Shown piece by piece: positions 1 through 15,000 of a stretch of 29,390 bases of DNA. The notes under the pieces are model-generated. The model worked only from the letters and a program-made list of their open reading frames with translations, did not search any database and was not told the origin of the DNA. The position numbers and the translations under genes were made by a program. Every line of letters starts with the position of its first letter. The stretch's first letter is position 1. The DNA is from Clostridia bacterium (GTDB taxonomy: Bacteria > Bacillota > Clostridia > Christensenellales > CAG-917), in the NCBI GenBank assembly GCA_017507205.1, contig JAFWBH010000095.1:1-29390 (forward strand), read 5' to 3'.

Positions 1-3000
1 AAGGCCGTGGAAGTTAATCTTGCCAAGGCCAAGACCTGTTGCGTCAATGTAAAGTGAGTCTGCAAAGATCTTGTTTGCGCCGGCTGTTGCTGTCAGCTCA
101 TAGATGTTGCCTGACTTGGTGAGGCCTGTTGAGCCGAGATAGTAGATTGCAAGGAAGCTCTTGCCGGGAAGGATATCATCAATGGTGATGTCAATTGCAA
201 AGTCGCTATACAAGATGCCTGCAATACCCTTTGTGAGAAGTGCTGGCAGGTTGATGTCTGCTTCAACCGACATATTGATTGTGATGGGTCTTTCAGGGAG
301 TGTGATGACAAACTCTGTGTTCTTCAGAAGGTCAATCTCCTTGATGAAGCCAACAATGAGGTTTTCAAGCCAGCCAGTGAATGTTTCATTATAGCCAGCG
401 TCACCCTTCACAAGACCACTTGATGCAATTGACATTGCAATGTCAAGTGTAAGGCTGATTGACTCAATGCCAATTTGACCCGTTGTGATGTTGTATGCTT
501 CTGTGTAAGGAATGATGTATGCGCCGGTTGCACTACGCTCATAATGCTCTTCAACATACATGTATGCTCCATCGTCTGATGTGACATAGTCACCGTCCAC
601 GAGGTTGTAGCGTTGTCCTTCAAAGTCAGCTGTTGCCAATGCGTAATGCGCATCAATCTTGTTGTATCTTTCTCCAACAAACTTGTAGAGGCCACTTGCA
701 TCTTCAACATAGCTGTTGCCACTCTTTGTATATCTTGTTCCCTCATAGCTGACCAGCTCTTCTGCTGTAAGCTCTTGATATCTGTCACCAAGCTCCTTGT
801 GGAGAGCATTTGCGCTGTTGTAGGTGACATAAAGTGCTGATGTGCTGAAGCCAGCCTTCTTGTGCAAGCTGAATGCAAGATCCTTTGTGATTTCTGCTGA
901 TGCGTAGAAGCCTTCACTCATCTTGATGTTGAAGCTTGCAATATAAGGTCTTTCATCCACACCGTCAACAGGTGCATAACCATATGAATCAATCATGATT
1001 TCGCCGAGGTTGGGGATCAAGTTGCCAAGCTCCTTGCCTTGTTCCTCATAAATCTTGTTGATGATTGCATTGATTGTTGCTGTTGACAATGTAAGTGAGA
1101 AGTATTGAGGATGGATCATTGCTTGGAGGAATGCCCAATCATGAAGTGTGAGTCTTGATGCAATAGTGCTTGATGCTGCCATTGCCTCGCTGTCACCCTC
1201 TTCTCCGTTGCCAGCGATTCCACTGATGATGCCATCAATCATTTCACCGAGGCCAAGCTGTCCAAGATAAATCTTGCCAGTTTCGCCAAGGATTGCTGAT
1301 GCGTCAATGTAAACATTGTCGTTGGCGAGATAGATTGCAACGATAGGTTGCTCTGCAATTTCGCCATTCTTGTTGTATTGGAGCACTTCAAGAGCAAGCT
1401 CTGTTGCACCGAAGTTGCTCATGTCGATGTATGCACCCAGTCTGACTTGTGCTGAAGGATATTCCTCACTGCCCATATTGTCTGTAATGTTAAGACGGAG
1501 TGATGAGTCAGACATATCTGTTGAAGGTGACACAAGGCCAAAGACAAGGCTCAAAAGCTCACTCAAATCAATGACGTTGTCCTCTTCGCCAATCTTTGCA
1601 CTGCCGTAGTAGCTGAGGTCCATTGCCATTGTGAGATTGAGTGTTGACTTGGTGATGTCTGCGTAGTCAACAAACTTCTTGCCGTCAACGTCAAGATAAT
1701 CACCATCATCAGATGATGAAATATTCAATGAGTCGCCATTGACGTAGACACCAAGGTCATACATGTTGAAGTTGAGGCTCAAATCACCAATGAGGAGATA
1801 ATCACCTGCTGTTGTCACGTCATATGTTGCTCTGTCTGCAAGCACCTTGTTGCCTGAAAGCTTTTCATATGTATCAACGGGGAGATATCTGTTGCCATCT
1901 GCGCCATTTGATGCATATTTTGTGAGCTTTTCAACTGCGAGATCCTCTGCTGTGAGCTGGACGAAGCCACCTTCGCCGTCTGCGTTGAGGGCGAATGTGT
2001 TTGCATTCTTCTTGAGGTCGCCATCTGCGTCTGCAATATATTGACCATTTCTCAATGCGTAGCGTTGTCCTGTGAAGCCTGCCTCTGCTTGCTCAAATTC
2101 GCTGAACACCTTTTCAAAGGTCTTGCCGTCTGCGTTGAGGGTGTATCTGTCACCTGTCCAGACGCTGTTTGCGTATTCAACAAGTGCATATTTGTCACTT
2201 GACACCATAATATGTGTGCCGTTTTCGTCAACCACATATTCTTCGCCTTGGAGGCTGAACTTCACGCCGTTATATGCGTATTTGCCCACTTCCTCGAAGG
2301 CTTCGTAGCCGACCACAAAGCCCATATTGATGCCGATTGAGGGTGCGCCACCACCAAGGTTGATGATAAGACCACTTGTGTTTGCATCGTCTGTGATTTC
2401 AAGCTTGGGCAGATAGTCTGCACCGTCAAAGTCCTCTGCGATCATTCCAACAAGGTCAACAAGGAGATTATCCTTGAGTCCGACTGCGATGATGTCGTGT
2501 CCGAAGAGAACTTGACCGAGGATCATTTCAACAATGCCGAAGAGATCTGCAGGAATGATGCCGGTGTTGCTGTCTGTGCCTTCAACACCAAGAGTGTCAA
2601 GAGCAAGGGTGTCTGCACTTGCAAGTGCTTCGCCACCGACATTCTTGATGATAGGTGCAAGGTCAAGACCTTCAAATTTAACCTTGTTGAAGAAGTCGCC
2701 GAGGCCGACAACCTTGTTAAGCTCTTCAAGGTTCATATAGAGATTGAGTTTGCCGTCATTGTCAACATTCATCCAAATTTCAATGGTTGCGTTTTCATTG
2801 AAGTAGTTTGTTGTGCAGGTGACGTTGAGATAGAGCTCAAGTCCCTTGATTGCATCAATGATTTCACCACCATTCATGACATAGTCAAGGAGATTTTGGA
2901 CGTTGACCATTGCCTTCATATCAATGACAAGACCAATGTTCGCACCAAAGTTGCCGTTGTCCCAATCTGTTGATGCAAGAACAAAGTCAAAGTAATCATA

Positions 3001-6000
3001 AAGCTCTGTTGAGAGGAAGCTTGTCATCTGCTCTGTCCAGTTGATGACGTCAGAGAGCTTAAGCTCAACTGACATGGACATGTCAAGCTCAACAGTGTCA
3101 AGATCGCCAAGGAGCTTCATGATGTCAACATCTCCACCTGACAGCAATGCGCTGAGGTCAACACTCATGATTGTGTTGTAATCGGTGAAGTCGTCAACAA
3201 TCTTGTAGTAGGTCTTTGTATTGTCAAGTCCTGTTGCAATGCCGTTTGCATCGTATGCTACCTCTTGGAAGTTGCTGTCGCTGAGGTCTGCATACTTGGG
3301 TGCTTCCTCTGTGCCGTTGTAGACATAAAGTGCGCCACTTTGGTTCTTGTCCCATGCAGGCACATAGTATTTGGTTATAACAGGATAATCCTTGTATACA
3401 CTGATATATCTTGAATAGATTGAAGTTGCCTTGGGTGAAATTTCAATGTGGGTGAATTCTGCAGGATTTTCTGCAACCACTGCTTCACCACCAACAATGT
3501 TGTAGCGTCTTGCAGGCTCAACAAATTCCATTGTGCCACTGATTGTGATGTTGCTGACAACATAATCCTTGTCGGTGATGTTCCAGCAGTTCATCATATC
3601 AATGTAATGCTCCTTGCTGATGACAACATTGAACACTGAGTCGTTGTTGACCTTTGCAAGCTGTGCATCTGCTCTTGTGTAAACAAGGATGCCCTCTGCC
3701 ACTGCATCTTCAAATTCTGCTTCTGTGTAGATTTCAGTTGCCTTTACATAATACTTGCGATATGTATGGTGGACACCATTGCCAACCTCAACTGCATCCT
3801 CGGGGATAACCTTGCCGTCTGCTTTAAGCTCGCCAATTGCATCGCCGATTCTCACATATGCGTCCTCATACTCTGCTTCTCTGTTTTGGACAAAGTTGCC
3901 GTAGTAGAACACGTGGTTGTCTGCCACATCGCCGTCTGTTTCAATGCTACCCTTGTAGATTTCAATTCTCGTGTTGAAATCTTCCATTGTGCCAAAGTCA
4001 ATTGCTGAGCTGTTTTCATTGCCGTTGAACAATTGCATTTCAAGGCCCAATGTAAGAATGCCCTTTGTGCCGTCCTCGTTGTAGAGGTTGATTTCAACGC
4101 CTGTTGAATAGGGGTTGAGATTGACATTGACCTTTGCGTCAAAGTTGGGGAGCATTTCTCCAAGATCAACACCAAGAAGCTGCATAAGCACTTCAACAAA
4201 GCCCTTTGTGATTGCAAGTGAGAGCTTTCTTGTATAGATGTTGATGTAAACGCCTGCAAGTGCAGGATTTGCTGTCACGTCAACAAGACCCTCTGCATCT
4301 GCTGCTGCGCTTGCTTCACTGCCACCACCAAGTGCGATTTCACCTGAAAGAATGCCTGCTATAAGTGCTTCAATTGAGTATGCACTCATATTCACTGCAA
4401 ATCTTGCGCCTTCACCAAGCATCCATGAGAGGTCAAGGTAAAGTGCTGCATCGCCAGTGTCGATGTCGTGGTTGTAATAGATGCCAATCATATGGGTGAG
4501 AGTGCCGTCTGCATGGTTTGCACCATCGTTCTCTCTGCGCCAGACATCCATTGCAAGATCAAGGTCAAAGATGTTGAGGACGATTTCAGGCTTCCAGTCA
4601 ATACGATATGAGATGTTGATCTTCACTTCAAAGACCAATTCACCTGTGAAGCCTTCAAGGACTCTGATCATTGATTCATCAAGGTCACCGACAATGCCAC
4701 CGAGGACTGCGCCAAGTGATTCCTCAACGCCTGTTGAATAAAGGACATACTTGCCTTCATTGTCTTGGACATAGTTGCCTTGTTCAAGTCTATAACGGAG
4801 TGAAGGATCAATGTCTGCTTCGGTGATGTGGTTGCCAGTCATATTGACAAGGTCAATGTAGTCTGCAACAGTCATATAATCGTTGTAGCCTGTCACTGAA
4901 ATACTGCCACGAATTGTCAATGAAATGAAGAACATATCATCACTGTCAACATAGTTGATTGAGTCTGCATCCTCTCTGTAAAGGGCAATTCTGTTGAATC
5001 TTTCTGCAGTTGAGTCAATCTTGTTTGCATCCTCAAAGTCACCTGCTGTGAAATAGGTTGCAAGATATGTGCTGACAGGCATATATGATCTTGTCCAATC
5101 ATCGTATGCGTAAAGCTCTGTTTCTTCCTCTGTGAAGCGAACAAGCTTGCCGTCCTCATAGAGTGCCTTCACGTCTACATCTGAAAGTGTGCTTTCAAGG
5201 ACGAATGCGTTTGTCTTCCAGTTCCAGACATAATTGCGTGCGCCATCCTCAAGAACAAGCTCCATCTTGCCTGTTGCTCTTGAAATGACGTTTTCAACTG
5301 TTGCACGTTGATAGTATTGTGTGCCAGCAGGCTCTGTGCCGTCTGCACGGACATAGCTGTCACGATATTTGACTTGCTTGTAGAGCTTGCTTGCTGTGAT
5401 TTCTTCAAAGCGTGTAAGTCCCTTGTCTGTCAATTCAATGTGAATGTAGAATTCACGATCTGATGACACAAAGTCAACCATTTGACCACCAGCAAAGTCC
5501 ACTGTTGTGTAAACGCTTGTGACAGGCACGTGCTTGCCGTTGGCGTCAACAACATAAAGTGATGTGCTGTTGATTTCGTAGTATTCTCCTTGATAGTAAT
5601 AATAACGGAGATTGTCATAGTAGTTGCCGACGATTGCAATGCCGTCTGCTGTTGTGCCAACGGGGCTATCAAGTCCGACAATCCACTCATCCTTTGTATC
5701 CACACTGCCCACGTAGGTGTAAGCAACCTCAGGAACAATATAGTATCTGTCGCCACTGGGAGTATTTTCATCTGCAAGCTCGTAGTTGAATTCCTCAACT
5801 GAGATTTCAGGGAATCCAATGTTGACACCGATTTCATAATCCCAGAGATAGACCATAACTGACACGAGAGGCTTTCTTGCGTATGCAACAGGATTTGCAA
5901 CAAGCATATCTGCTTCGTCTACTGCTGTGAATGTGTAGAATTCATTGTCAAGTGATGAGTCGAAGCTGGCTGTCATATATCTGCCACCACCTGCATGGTA

Positions 6001-9000
6001 GTAAGCACCCTCATAATTGGTTGTGTCAGCCTTGGTGTAATACTTGAAGAATTCACCACTCTTTTCTGCTCTTTCCTTTTCAATTGCAGTTGCCTTTGAA
6101 AGCTCTTGATAGTAGTGACCGGTTGCTGTCAAGACCTTGATGTATGAGTCATATGCCTTGATTGAGTAATATTCGCCAGTGTATGCTTCAAGCTCTGCAT
6201 CTGTAAGGTCTGCCTTTGACATATAGACACCATTGACAAACACATATGTGCCATCAAGTGCGCCTTCTTCAAGGTAGAATCTCATGTCAGAGTTGCTTCC
6301 CTCTGCTGTCAATGCACTTTCATACTCATAGACTGCTCTGTCTGTGTTCAGTTGGAGATAAGGCTCCTTTGTAAAGTCGTTTTCGTTGAATTCAAGACCT
6401 GTGTCTGAATTTGCAAAGACCAGTGAAAGGATTTCATTTATAAAGTTGCTGTTGACAACGATTTGGACAAAGGTTGATGTCATTCTGACTCCAACGAGGA
6501 ATGCAGTCACATAGCCTGCAAGGTCATCGTTGAGGAGAGGAAGTGCGTTGTCAAGTGTATCGCCAATGCCAGCAAGTGAGTCGGTGATGCCGTCTGCTGC
6601 TTGTGCTTCGCTGTCGCCACCGAGGATGCCACCGAGAAGTCCACCAAGGACATCTTCAACCTCACCCTTGTGATCGTTAACGGTGCTACGGATTGAATCG
6701 CTGTTGACGTAGAAGCTGGGCATATTGAGGCCACTGAGGTCAAGGAAGAATCCACCTCTGACTCTCTTGTAATCGCCATTGGGGTTTGAATAGAAATACG
6801 TTGCATCGTATGCATAGCGAGTTCTGCCCACCTCATTGTGTTCAGGATCGTATGCAAATGTGCCTGTCAATGTATCGTAATAGTAGTTGCCATTTTCATT
6901 TTCAAAGTAATGGCTATAACGATATTCAGGTGCAACATAGTTGGCTGTGCCGTTGATTCTTTCATCTGCTGAAAGCTCTTCATAAGCACCACTTTCCATA
7001 TAGATACCCACGAGGGTGTGTGTATCTGAAATGACACGCTTACCGTTTGAATCAACAACAAGTCTGTCTGCTGTTGTTTGGACAATCAGTGATGCGTTGA
7101 AGAATGAGAGGACTTCACCAAGATTAATGGCGTCAAGATTTTGGACTGCGCCCATAATGACATTGATAAGCTCTTCAATGCCCATTTCTCCATTGATGTT
7201 GTCTGAAATGTCCTCATTGAAGCCATATTGACGCAGATAGTTGATGAGTGCACCGAGCTTGACCTCTACTGAGAGGACAACCTCAATCTTGCGTGCCACG
7301 TCACCTTCGGTGTCTGATGTTGCGCTGATGATTGCCTTCAAATCATCTGCATCCATTTGAGGGAAGAGCCATTCAAGGACTGCTGTCATATCAATGTCAC
7401 TGCCCTTGACAAATCTTGTTGTAAGATCAATTGATTCTGTGAGGACAAGTCTGTCAATTTCTGTGACCTCTGTGTATTCCTTCAAATCCTCTGCTGTAAG
7501 GTGATATTCATGCTCTGATGTGAACTTGACATCAACACCTCTCACTGCCACGAGGAGATTTACTGCTGTGTCATATTCATTCATATTGCCTGCGCCATCA
7601 TCTTCACGGTTGAAGTAGATTGTGCCAGATGCATCGTCCTCTGTTGCTTTTTCACGGACGTAGACTGTTGAAGGTCTTACTGCATCGGGTGCAAGTGCTG
7701 TGAAGGTGTTGCCCTTTTCAACATAGAGCTGTCTGTTCTTGTGATCGGGATTGCTTGCGCTGTAAAGGACAAAGTGATATGAGCCTTCAATTCCATTGTC
7801 AAGATCCTCATATGTGGGCTTTGCAACGGGGATATAACGGCTGCCTTCCATCATAAGCTTGACATTCATGTCAAGGCTCAATGAGTCATCAAATGCCATG
7901 TCAACCTGTGCTGATGCAAGAATCTTGTCTGTGATGTATTTGTCAAGGTCAAGACCTTCAACAAACATATCAATCAAGCCCTTGATGAGCTTGTTGCCGA
8001 TTGCGATTGTAAGCTGTCTTCTGCTGATGAGAAGGAGTGCGTCTGCATCTTCATCCTCAAGAGGTGATGCTGTCATTGCTTCACTTTCTGCATCTCCCTT
8101 GGGAAGCTCATTTTCTGTGTAGATGTCCTCATCAAGAAGTCCACCAAGTGTTTCTTCCATAAGGTTGGTGAGGATAGGTGTTGTGACGCTAATCTTGGGG
8201 ATGTTGAAGTAAGGTGCATCAAGGAAGAATTTGCCACCGAGGTAGTAAACACCAATCCAGAGATTGTCTGCACCTGTTTCTGAAATGTTGAAGATTTCAA
8301 TTGCAATTTCACTATTTGCAAGCTCTGCAAAGTCAGCAATCACTGACACATCCATACGGAAGTGTGCTGATGAATAGCCCTTTGAGGTTTCAGGCATTTC
8401 AAGGCTGATGCCTTGGATGTTGCCGAGAATGTTTGCAAAGATTGTGCCAAGGTCAAGCTCACCTTCGGTGATGCCAAGGTCAATTTCAATTGATGACTTG
8501 ATTGTGACGGCTGACTCATAGAAGTATGTGACAGGCACCTCTTCTGAGCCATTGATGACATAGTCGGGTGTCAAAGGCTTGCTTTGTCCACCAATCTTGA
8601 TGTCAAGGCCACCAATGCCAAAGCCAATTGTTGTTTGGTTGACGGTCAAATCAAGACCAAATGTGAAATCTTTGATTTCAGCGAATGACTTAATGTGACG
8701 ATAGTATTCGCCATTTGCATCAATGACGTAGCCTTGATAACGATCTGCAAAGCCTTGAACCTCAACAAATCTGCCACCACGACGGATGTAATAGGTTTCA
8801 TTTGCATCGTAATGATCTGCAACGTCCTCTGGTGCAACAACGCTGTAGCTGTCGCCGTTCTTGACGTAGAGAGGATATCTTTCTGCGTCAAAGTATTCGT
8901 AATTTGTGACACCATCTGTTTCGCCAACTGCAAGCTTTGCATATCTGCCATCGTAGCTGTTGTCGATCCATGTGATTTCATCGTAGTATGTATATCTCTC

Positions 9001-12000
9001 ATTCAAGGGGAGAATGAGGGTGTAGATATCCTTTTCTGCATTGACATCTTCAAGAAGGATTGTCTTGTGCTTATACACTGCATCTGCTCCGGTGCCTTCT
9101 GCAAATGTGACATCATACCTCACTGCGTCTTGAGGAACGATTGTTGCCTTTGTGATGTAGATATAATGATCAACACCACCAACTGTTTGCTTGAAGTAGT
9201 CGCCTTCGGCGTTTTCAACTGCTTCTGCCACTGCATATCTGGTGTCAACAATCTTGTCAAGATCAAGATTTTCAATTCTGTCGTAATCAAATCTGCCCAA
9301 ATCGCCTGCCAATGAAACCTCAAGGCTGTCGAAGATTTCTGTGATTGTGCCAAGGCTGGGTGCCAATGCTGAAATGATCACTGAAAGGAGTGTCTTGCTG
9401 ATGAGGATTTGACCTGCTGTGTCTGAATACATCAGTGCAAGCACTGCATCTCTTTCTTGGTCTGCCTCTGAGCTTGATGCCATTGCTTCGCCATTGCCCT
9501 CGGCTGATGTTGCGACAGTGCCGTCACCACCCATTGCAAGACTCATTGCAAGCTCGATGAAGTTGGGTATCTTTGTGTATGATGATGAGAGATCATAGAT
9601 GCCTGTGCCGTCAATGTAGAGGTCACCTCTGTAAAGGTAAATGCCACCCATTGCAACAAAGTCACCATTTTCATCTCTGACAGGTGTGCCCTTGTCATCT
9701 GTTTCAAGAAGCTCAAATGCAAATTCAACTGTGTCTAGGTCGCTTGTTGCAAGGAAGTCTGCAATCATTGCAGTTGTATCCTCGCCACCGGCAAGAATTC
9801 TGCCAATATTCAATGCGCCAAGGTCGCCTTGCAATGAAATGCGTGCTGCAACGCCGTCATGGAATGCACCGGTTGTCTTTGCCTTGATGACCATATCTGC
9901 AAGGTAGTTTTCAACAAGACCACCAAGCTCAAGGGTGTCAACATCTTCGCTGTCAAAGTTGATCATAATGTTCAAGCCAAGGCCAAGAGTCTTTGTGCTT
10001 TGGTTTTCATCCATAGGATACTTTTCAGGGTCGATGATTGACATCAAAAGGTCAATGTATGATGAGATATCTGTGAAATCGTTGATATCTTGAGGTGAAA
10101 GGACAGGATTTTCTTCTTCTGCCACCTCGAGAATGAGGCCAGCACCCATCTTCACTGTCATGCCAGTGCCGGACACTGTGCTGAGATTCATTGTGAGAGT
10201 GTGCTTGTTGTCCATTGTTGCATCGTTCAGCTTGATGAAGATGCCACTTTCGCTTTCATCAAGGTTGAACATGTCAAGACGGACCTCTTGTCCTGTGATG
10301 AGTGATGCGATGTCTGCAATAAGTGTTGAGTTGACAAGGACATCAATGCCGTCAAACTTGTTATACCAGAACTCGTCACCCTCTTCGAAGGGCTTGCCAC
10401 CCATGCCCATTGCAGTGCTTCTGATGATGATGCGCTTGATGAACTTGTTGAGATAGTCAACAATGCCAGGTGCTGTTGCTTCTTCCTCATCTGCAGCAGG
10501 CTGTGCCTCGCTGTCGCCACCCAATGCACCAAGTGCGTTGAGGAGTGAGAGAAGGTCAAATCTGACTTGAGGACCTGCAAAGTCGCCAAGGTCAAGGTAA
10601 AGGTTGCCATCTACAAGGTAGATGCCAAATGTCACTTCACTGTCGCCTTCGCCACTGTTGAAGGTCATTTCAACTGCCAATTCAAGTGCGCTGAGGATTG
10701 TTTCAACATCAAAGTTGAAGTTTTCAAATTCAAGCTTTGTAAGAAGATCGCTGACTCCAAGCTTTGCAAGGTCAACATTGCCCCAAACACGCAGAATCAT
10801 TGTTTCGTTGATGGGGTCGTTGAGATACATTTCAAGGCCAAGTCTGTCAATGAGTGCTCCAACAAGATTCCTCACAATACCTTCGTCAAGGCCAGAGATG
10901 AGGTCTTGCACTGCGTCAAGGCTGAATATACTTTCAATGATGTCGCTATACACAAGAGGATTCTTGATATACAAGCCGTTGGGGTCTTGTGCATATCTGC
11001 CGTCTGATTCACGGAGTGAATATCTTTCATCATCGCCATAGAGCTTTGCAGTTGCTTCATCAACAAGGATGTATGTTTCATCAAAGTTGAATTGCATTTC
11101 AACTTCCATATTGAATGCAACATTTTGGTTGGATGCAAAATTGTTGAATCTGTCAACACCATTGTCGCCACCAACATATTTGTAATATGTTGTGCCATTT
11201 TCAAGAGTGCCGGTGAAACGGACAAATGCACCATCTTCCTTGATGAAAATCATATCATTTTCTGTGTTGATATCGCCAAATTCCGACTCATCAACAACAG
11301 TGTAGTTCAATTCGTTTTGATAGTGATAAATTCCGTCATCAAGTCTTGCTGACACAGAGTCAAGATGCTCTGCTGCAATTCTGGGATTACGGACATAGAT
11401 TGATGCGTTGAACACGTCACTTGCAAAGTCAAATGTAAGTGATGTTGTATCAAAATCAACCTCAAAGTTAAGCTCGATGCCAAGATCGGGGAGCTTCTTC
11501 ACTGACTCGCTGATGTCAATGTCGCCAAGGATTGATTCACCCTCATCCTTTGACATTGCAAGGTCAATGACAAATGCAAGAATGCCAACAAGTGTTTGTT
11601 GTGTAATTGAGAGAGCAAGCTTGTCGCTGGCAAGTGCAAGGACAACCTCAAGTGCTTCTTCACTTGCTGTCTTGACCTCTTCGCTTGCTGCAGATGCTTC
11701 GCTATCCTCTTCTGTTGAGCCAAAAATTGATGCGATTGTGTCAATAAGCCACTTTGAAATGCCTGTATTCTCAACAACAAAGTCCTTTTCTGACAAAATG
11801 CCCATATCAACATAGAGGCTTCTGCCACGGAGATAAATGCCAAGGACGGTGCTGTCTGCTGTTGCATTTGAGCCGGCAACAAGGTTCTTGATTTCAATCA
11901 TCAATTCTGTTTCTTCAGGATTGTCAAGTGAAAGGTTGCCTGCAATGAGAAGCTCAACGTCAAGAAGCATATCTTTTTCAATTTCAACGCCAATTGCAAG

Positions 12001-15000
12001 TGCAAAGTCTGCGATGAATGCCGACACCAAGTCATTGATGGGCAATTCCTTGTTTTCAAAGTCTTGCGTATCGCAGACCTCAACCTTCAATTCCACTGCT
12101 GCTTCAAATGCAAGGGTTGTAAGGTTGGTTGCGCTGATGTATTTGTTTGCTTCAATATTTTCACTGACAACATCACTTTCAACAGTGTGCTTGTCTGAGA
12201 AGCCCACCATAAAGTTGGTCATTGAAACGCCAACGGTGAAGGGGTCAATTGCCACTGCAAAGTCAAGCTGATATGTGTCCATATTGAACTTGACAAAGCT
12301 CTTGTCGGGGTTGATTGCAAGGAAGTTTTCGTTGAGATTTTGTGCAACGTATGTTCCGTTTGCGCTTTCAACATAGTTGACAGAGCCGTCCTCATTTTCA
12401 ACACGGATATATTTTGTGCCTGTGTATGATTCAAGTGCTTCGCCTTCAAGCTCTACGTAGCACATATCGGGAGCAACAAGCTGCAACACTGTTGCAATGA
12501 GTCCACTTGCAAAGTAGAGTGTGAGGCTTTCTGAGTTGACATTGAGGCCGTAAAGCACATTGCCAATGAGGTCTGTGATTGAGCCAACAACATCTGATGC
12601 ACCCTCGTTGGTGCCTTCGGTTTCGTCTGCTGATGCTTGTGCTTCACCTTCTCCACCGGTCACTCCTGAAAGGAGTGCTGCAAGGCTGAGGTCAGCAATC
12701 ATAAGATGAACGTCCTCAACAGGTGCAACATTGACATCAATGTAGAGTGTGCTTGTTGCTGCCACTGTGGGAGCATTTACATCATCACAGAGGAGTGTAA
12801 TTGCAAAGATTCTTGCTTCGGGGATATCTTTGACCTGCTCGTAAACGCCGTCAAACAGCTCAATTGCGATATCTGAGTGTGCAAGGATATAGTTGATGTC
12901 AAGCATATCTTCGGGGTTGAAGCGAAGCATTGCTGCAATCTTGACACCAAGATATTTTTGAATAGTTGAATCAATGTCAAATGCAAGAAGGATTTGTTCA
13001 AGGAAGCCCTTTACACCTTCATTGCTTGTGCCAAGAAGGAGTGATACCCATTGTCCAACAGGCCATGAATCAACATCGTTGGTTGCTTCAAGGTCAATTG
13101 TAAGGTTCAATTCAACATAAACCTGTTCAAGAGCAATGGCGAGCTTGCCTTCCTCGTCAATGTCAAGAAGGCTGATAAGCGCATAGCTATCCTCTCTGCC
13201 ATCGAAGACAAAGTCTTCGTGTGCGTTGTCTGCTGTCTTGCCATAAGGAATGACATCAATGATTTCGTGAGTGATTTGAAGCTCGGGTCTGTAAATGTCG
13301 AGAGTTGCACTGCCTGTGGGTTGCTTGTTTTGGTCCATGCCGACAATCTTTGTTGTCACAAGAGGTTGCTCGTCCATGCCTTCAACCTGCTCTGCCCAGG
13401 AAATTTCAAGTGCTGCTTCAATGATTGCAATGTTGATGCCTGCAACGTCCCAGAGTGCTTCCACGATGCCTTGGAATATTTCAAGTCTGATGCTTTCATT
13501 GCCAATCATCATTGCAAGACCAAGAGCATAGTCAAATTTGCTGACGTCATAAGGTGTGTCGATGGTGTAATCATCGCCTGCTGACATTGCTTCAGCATTG
13601 TCAGGATTGATTTTTACATTGGAATCTTCACCAAGAATGAGGTCAAGGATGATTGCATAAAGGTCAATTTCAACGGCAATCTTTTCAACACCAAGCTGTG
13701 ATGCGTCAACATAGAGCTTGCCGTCAATGTAATAAAGACCAAGGATGAATTTTTCAACGGAATTCTTGTTCTCAATGGCTTCAATGAGGATTTGAGTTTC
13801 ATTTCCGTTGGTGTAAATCTCTTCTGCACCAAGTAGCCAGTCAAGGACGGGAGCAAGGTCAAGAGATGCTTGGACTCTCAAATCGTAGCCGAGGTTGATT
13901 TCTTCCTCAAAGATGACTGCGCCACCATTGCCCATAGGTGTATTGCCTTGGTTGAGCTGTGCGTCAAGAGCCATTTCAAGTCCGAGGAAAATGTTGGGGG
14001 TTTCAAAAATATTGACAAAGTCAATGTCTGTGGGGACATCAAGATTTACATCCTCGGGGACGCTGTTGATGCCCAGCTTGAGATTGCCCATATTGACATC
14101 AAGGTCAAGCTTGTCGTCAAAGTTGAGGTAAACCTCAACACCAAGCTCTGTCAAATCAATGCCGTCTGCAAATGTAATGCGAATGCCACCATCAACTGCT
14201 GAATCAAGAAGACCAATGTCAAGTCTTGTGCCAGCAAGCTTATAGTAGGTTTCGCTTGCGTCAAATGCGCCTGTTGCTTGCTTCAATACGCCGTTTTCGT
14301 CTCTGACGAACACGTTTTCGGTGAAGGTGCCGGCTTCATAGCTGGCAAGCTCCTCTGCACTGAGTGCAACATAGCCGTCCTCTTTGGCTTCAAAGCCGAT
14401 GAGGTCAATGAGTGTTTGAATAAGTCCACTTGCAAGATAGACGTTGATTGATGCGCCAGAAACATCAACACCACCAATGAGACCTGCAACAAGTGCAATG
14501 ATTTGATTCATTGAATCGTTGCTGACTTCACCCTCTTCGCCTTCGCCATCTGCACTCATAGCTTCGCTATCGCCACCGATGACGCCAAAGTGTGCAAGAA
14601 GCTCCTTGGCAGGAATTGAAATGTCAATTCCGTCAATGATGCTGTCTGCTGTATGGAGATAAAGCATTCCGTCGTTGAGCCAAATTTCAATTGACTTTTC
14701 ATCGCTTCCCTTTTCAGCAAGTGACATATGCACTGATGCTTCAAGGAGGCCAGCAATGTCAAATTGACCGTCCTTGAGGAGCTTTGTAAGGTCGATGTTT
14801 GCTTCGAGTGAAAGCACTGCGCCTGTTTCAATTTGCTCAACGAAGTCAACAATTGCTTGCAAGAATATTGCACGTGATGAAGCAATGTCAATCTTGGTCA
14901 ATTCCTCTTGAATTACAACCAAATCAACATCCACTGACATACCGACGTAAACGTTGTTCAGTGCGCCAAGGATTGTGTCAAGGTTGAGGCCACCTGAAAG

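Noticed and set aside
408..917. 169-codon minus-strand frame inside the giant gene region
   Set aside because: It is in another frame than the lipoprotein, is Thr/Gln/Ser-rich and has no RBS; many similar shadows occur along the giant gene.
2497..2973. 158-codon plus-strand frame
   Set aside because: Antisense shadow of the giant gene, with cysteine- and valine-rich composition typical of such shadows.
8695..9315. 206-codon plus-strand frame opposite the giant gene
   Set aside because: Cys/Val/Ile-rich shadow of the minus-strand giant lipoprotein; no RBS and no recognisable domain.
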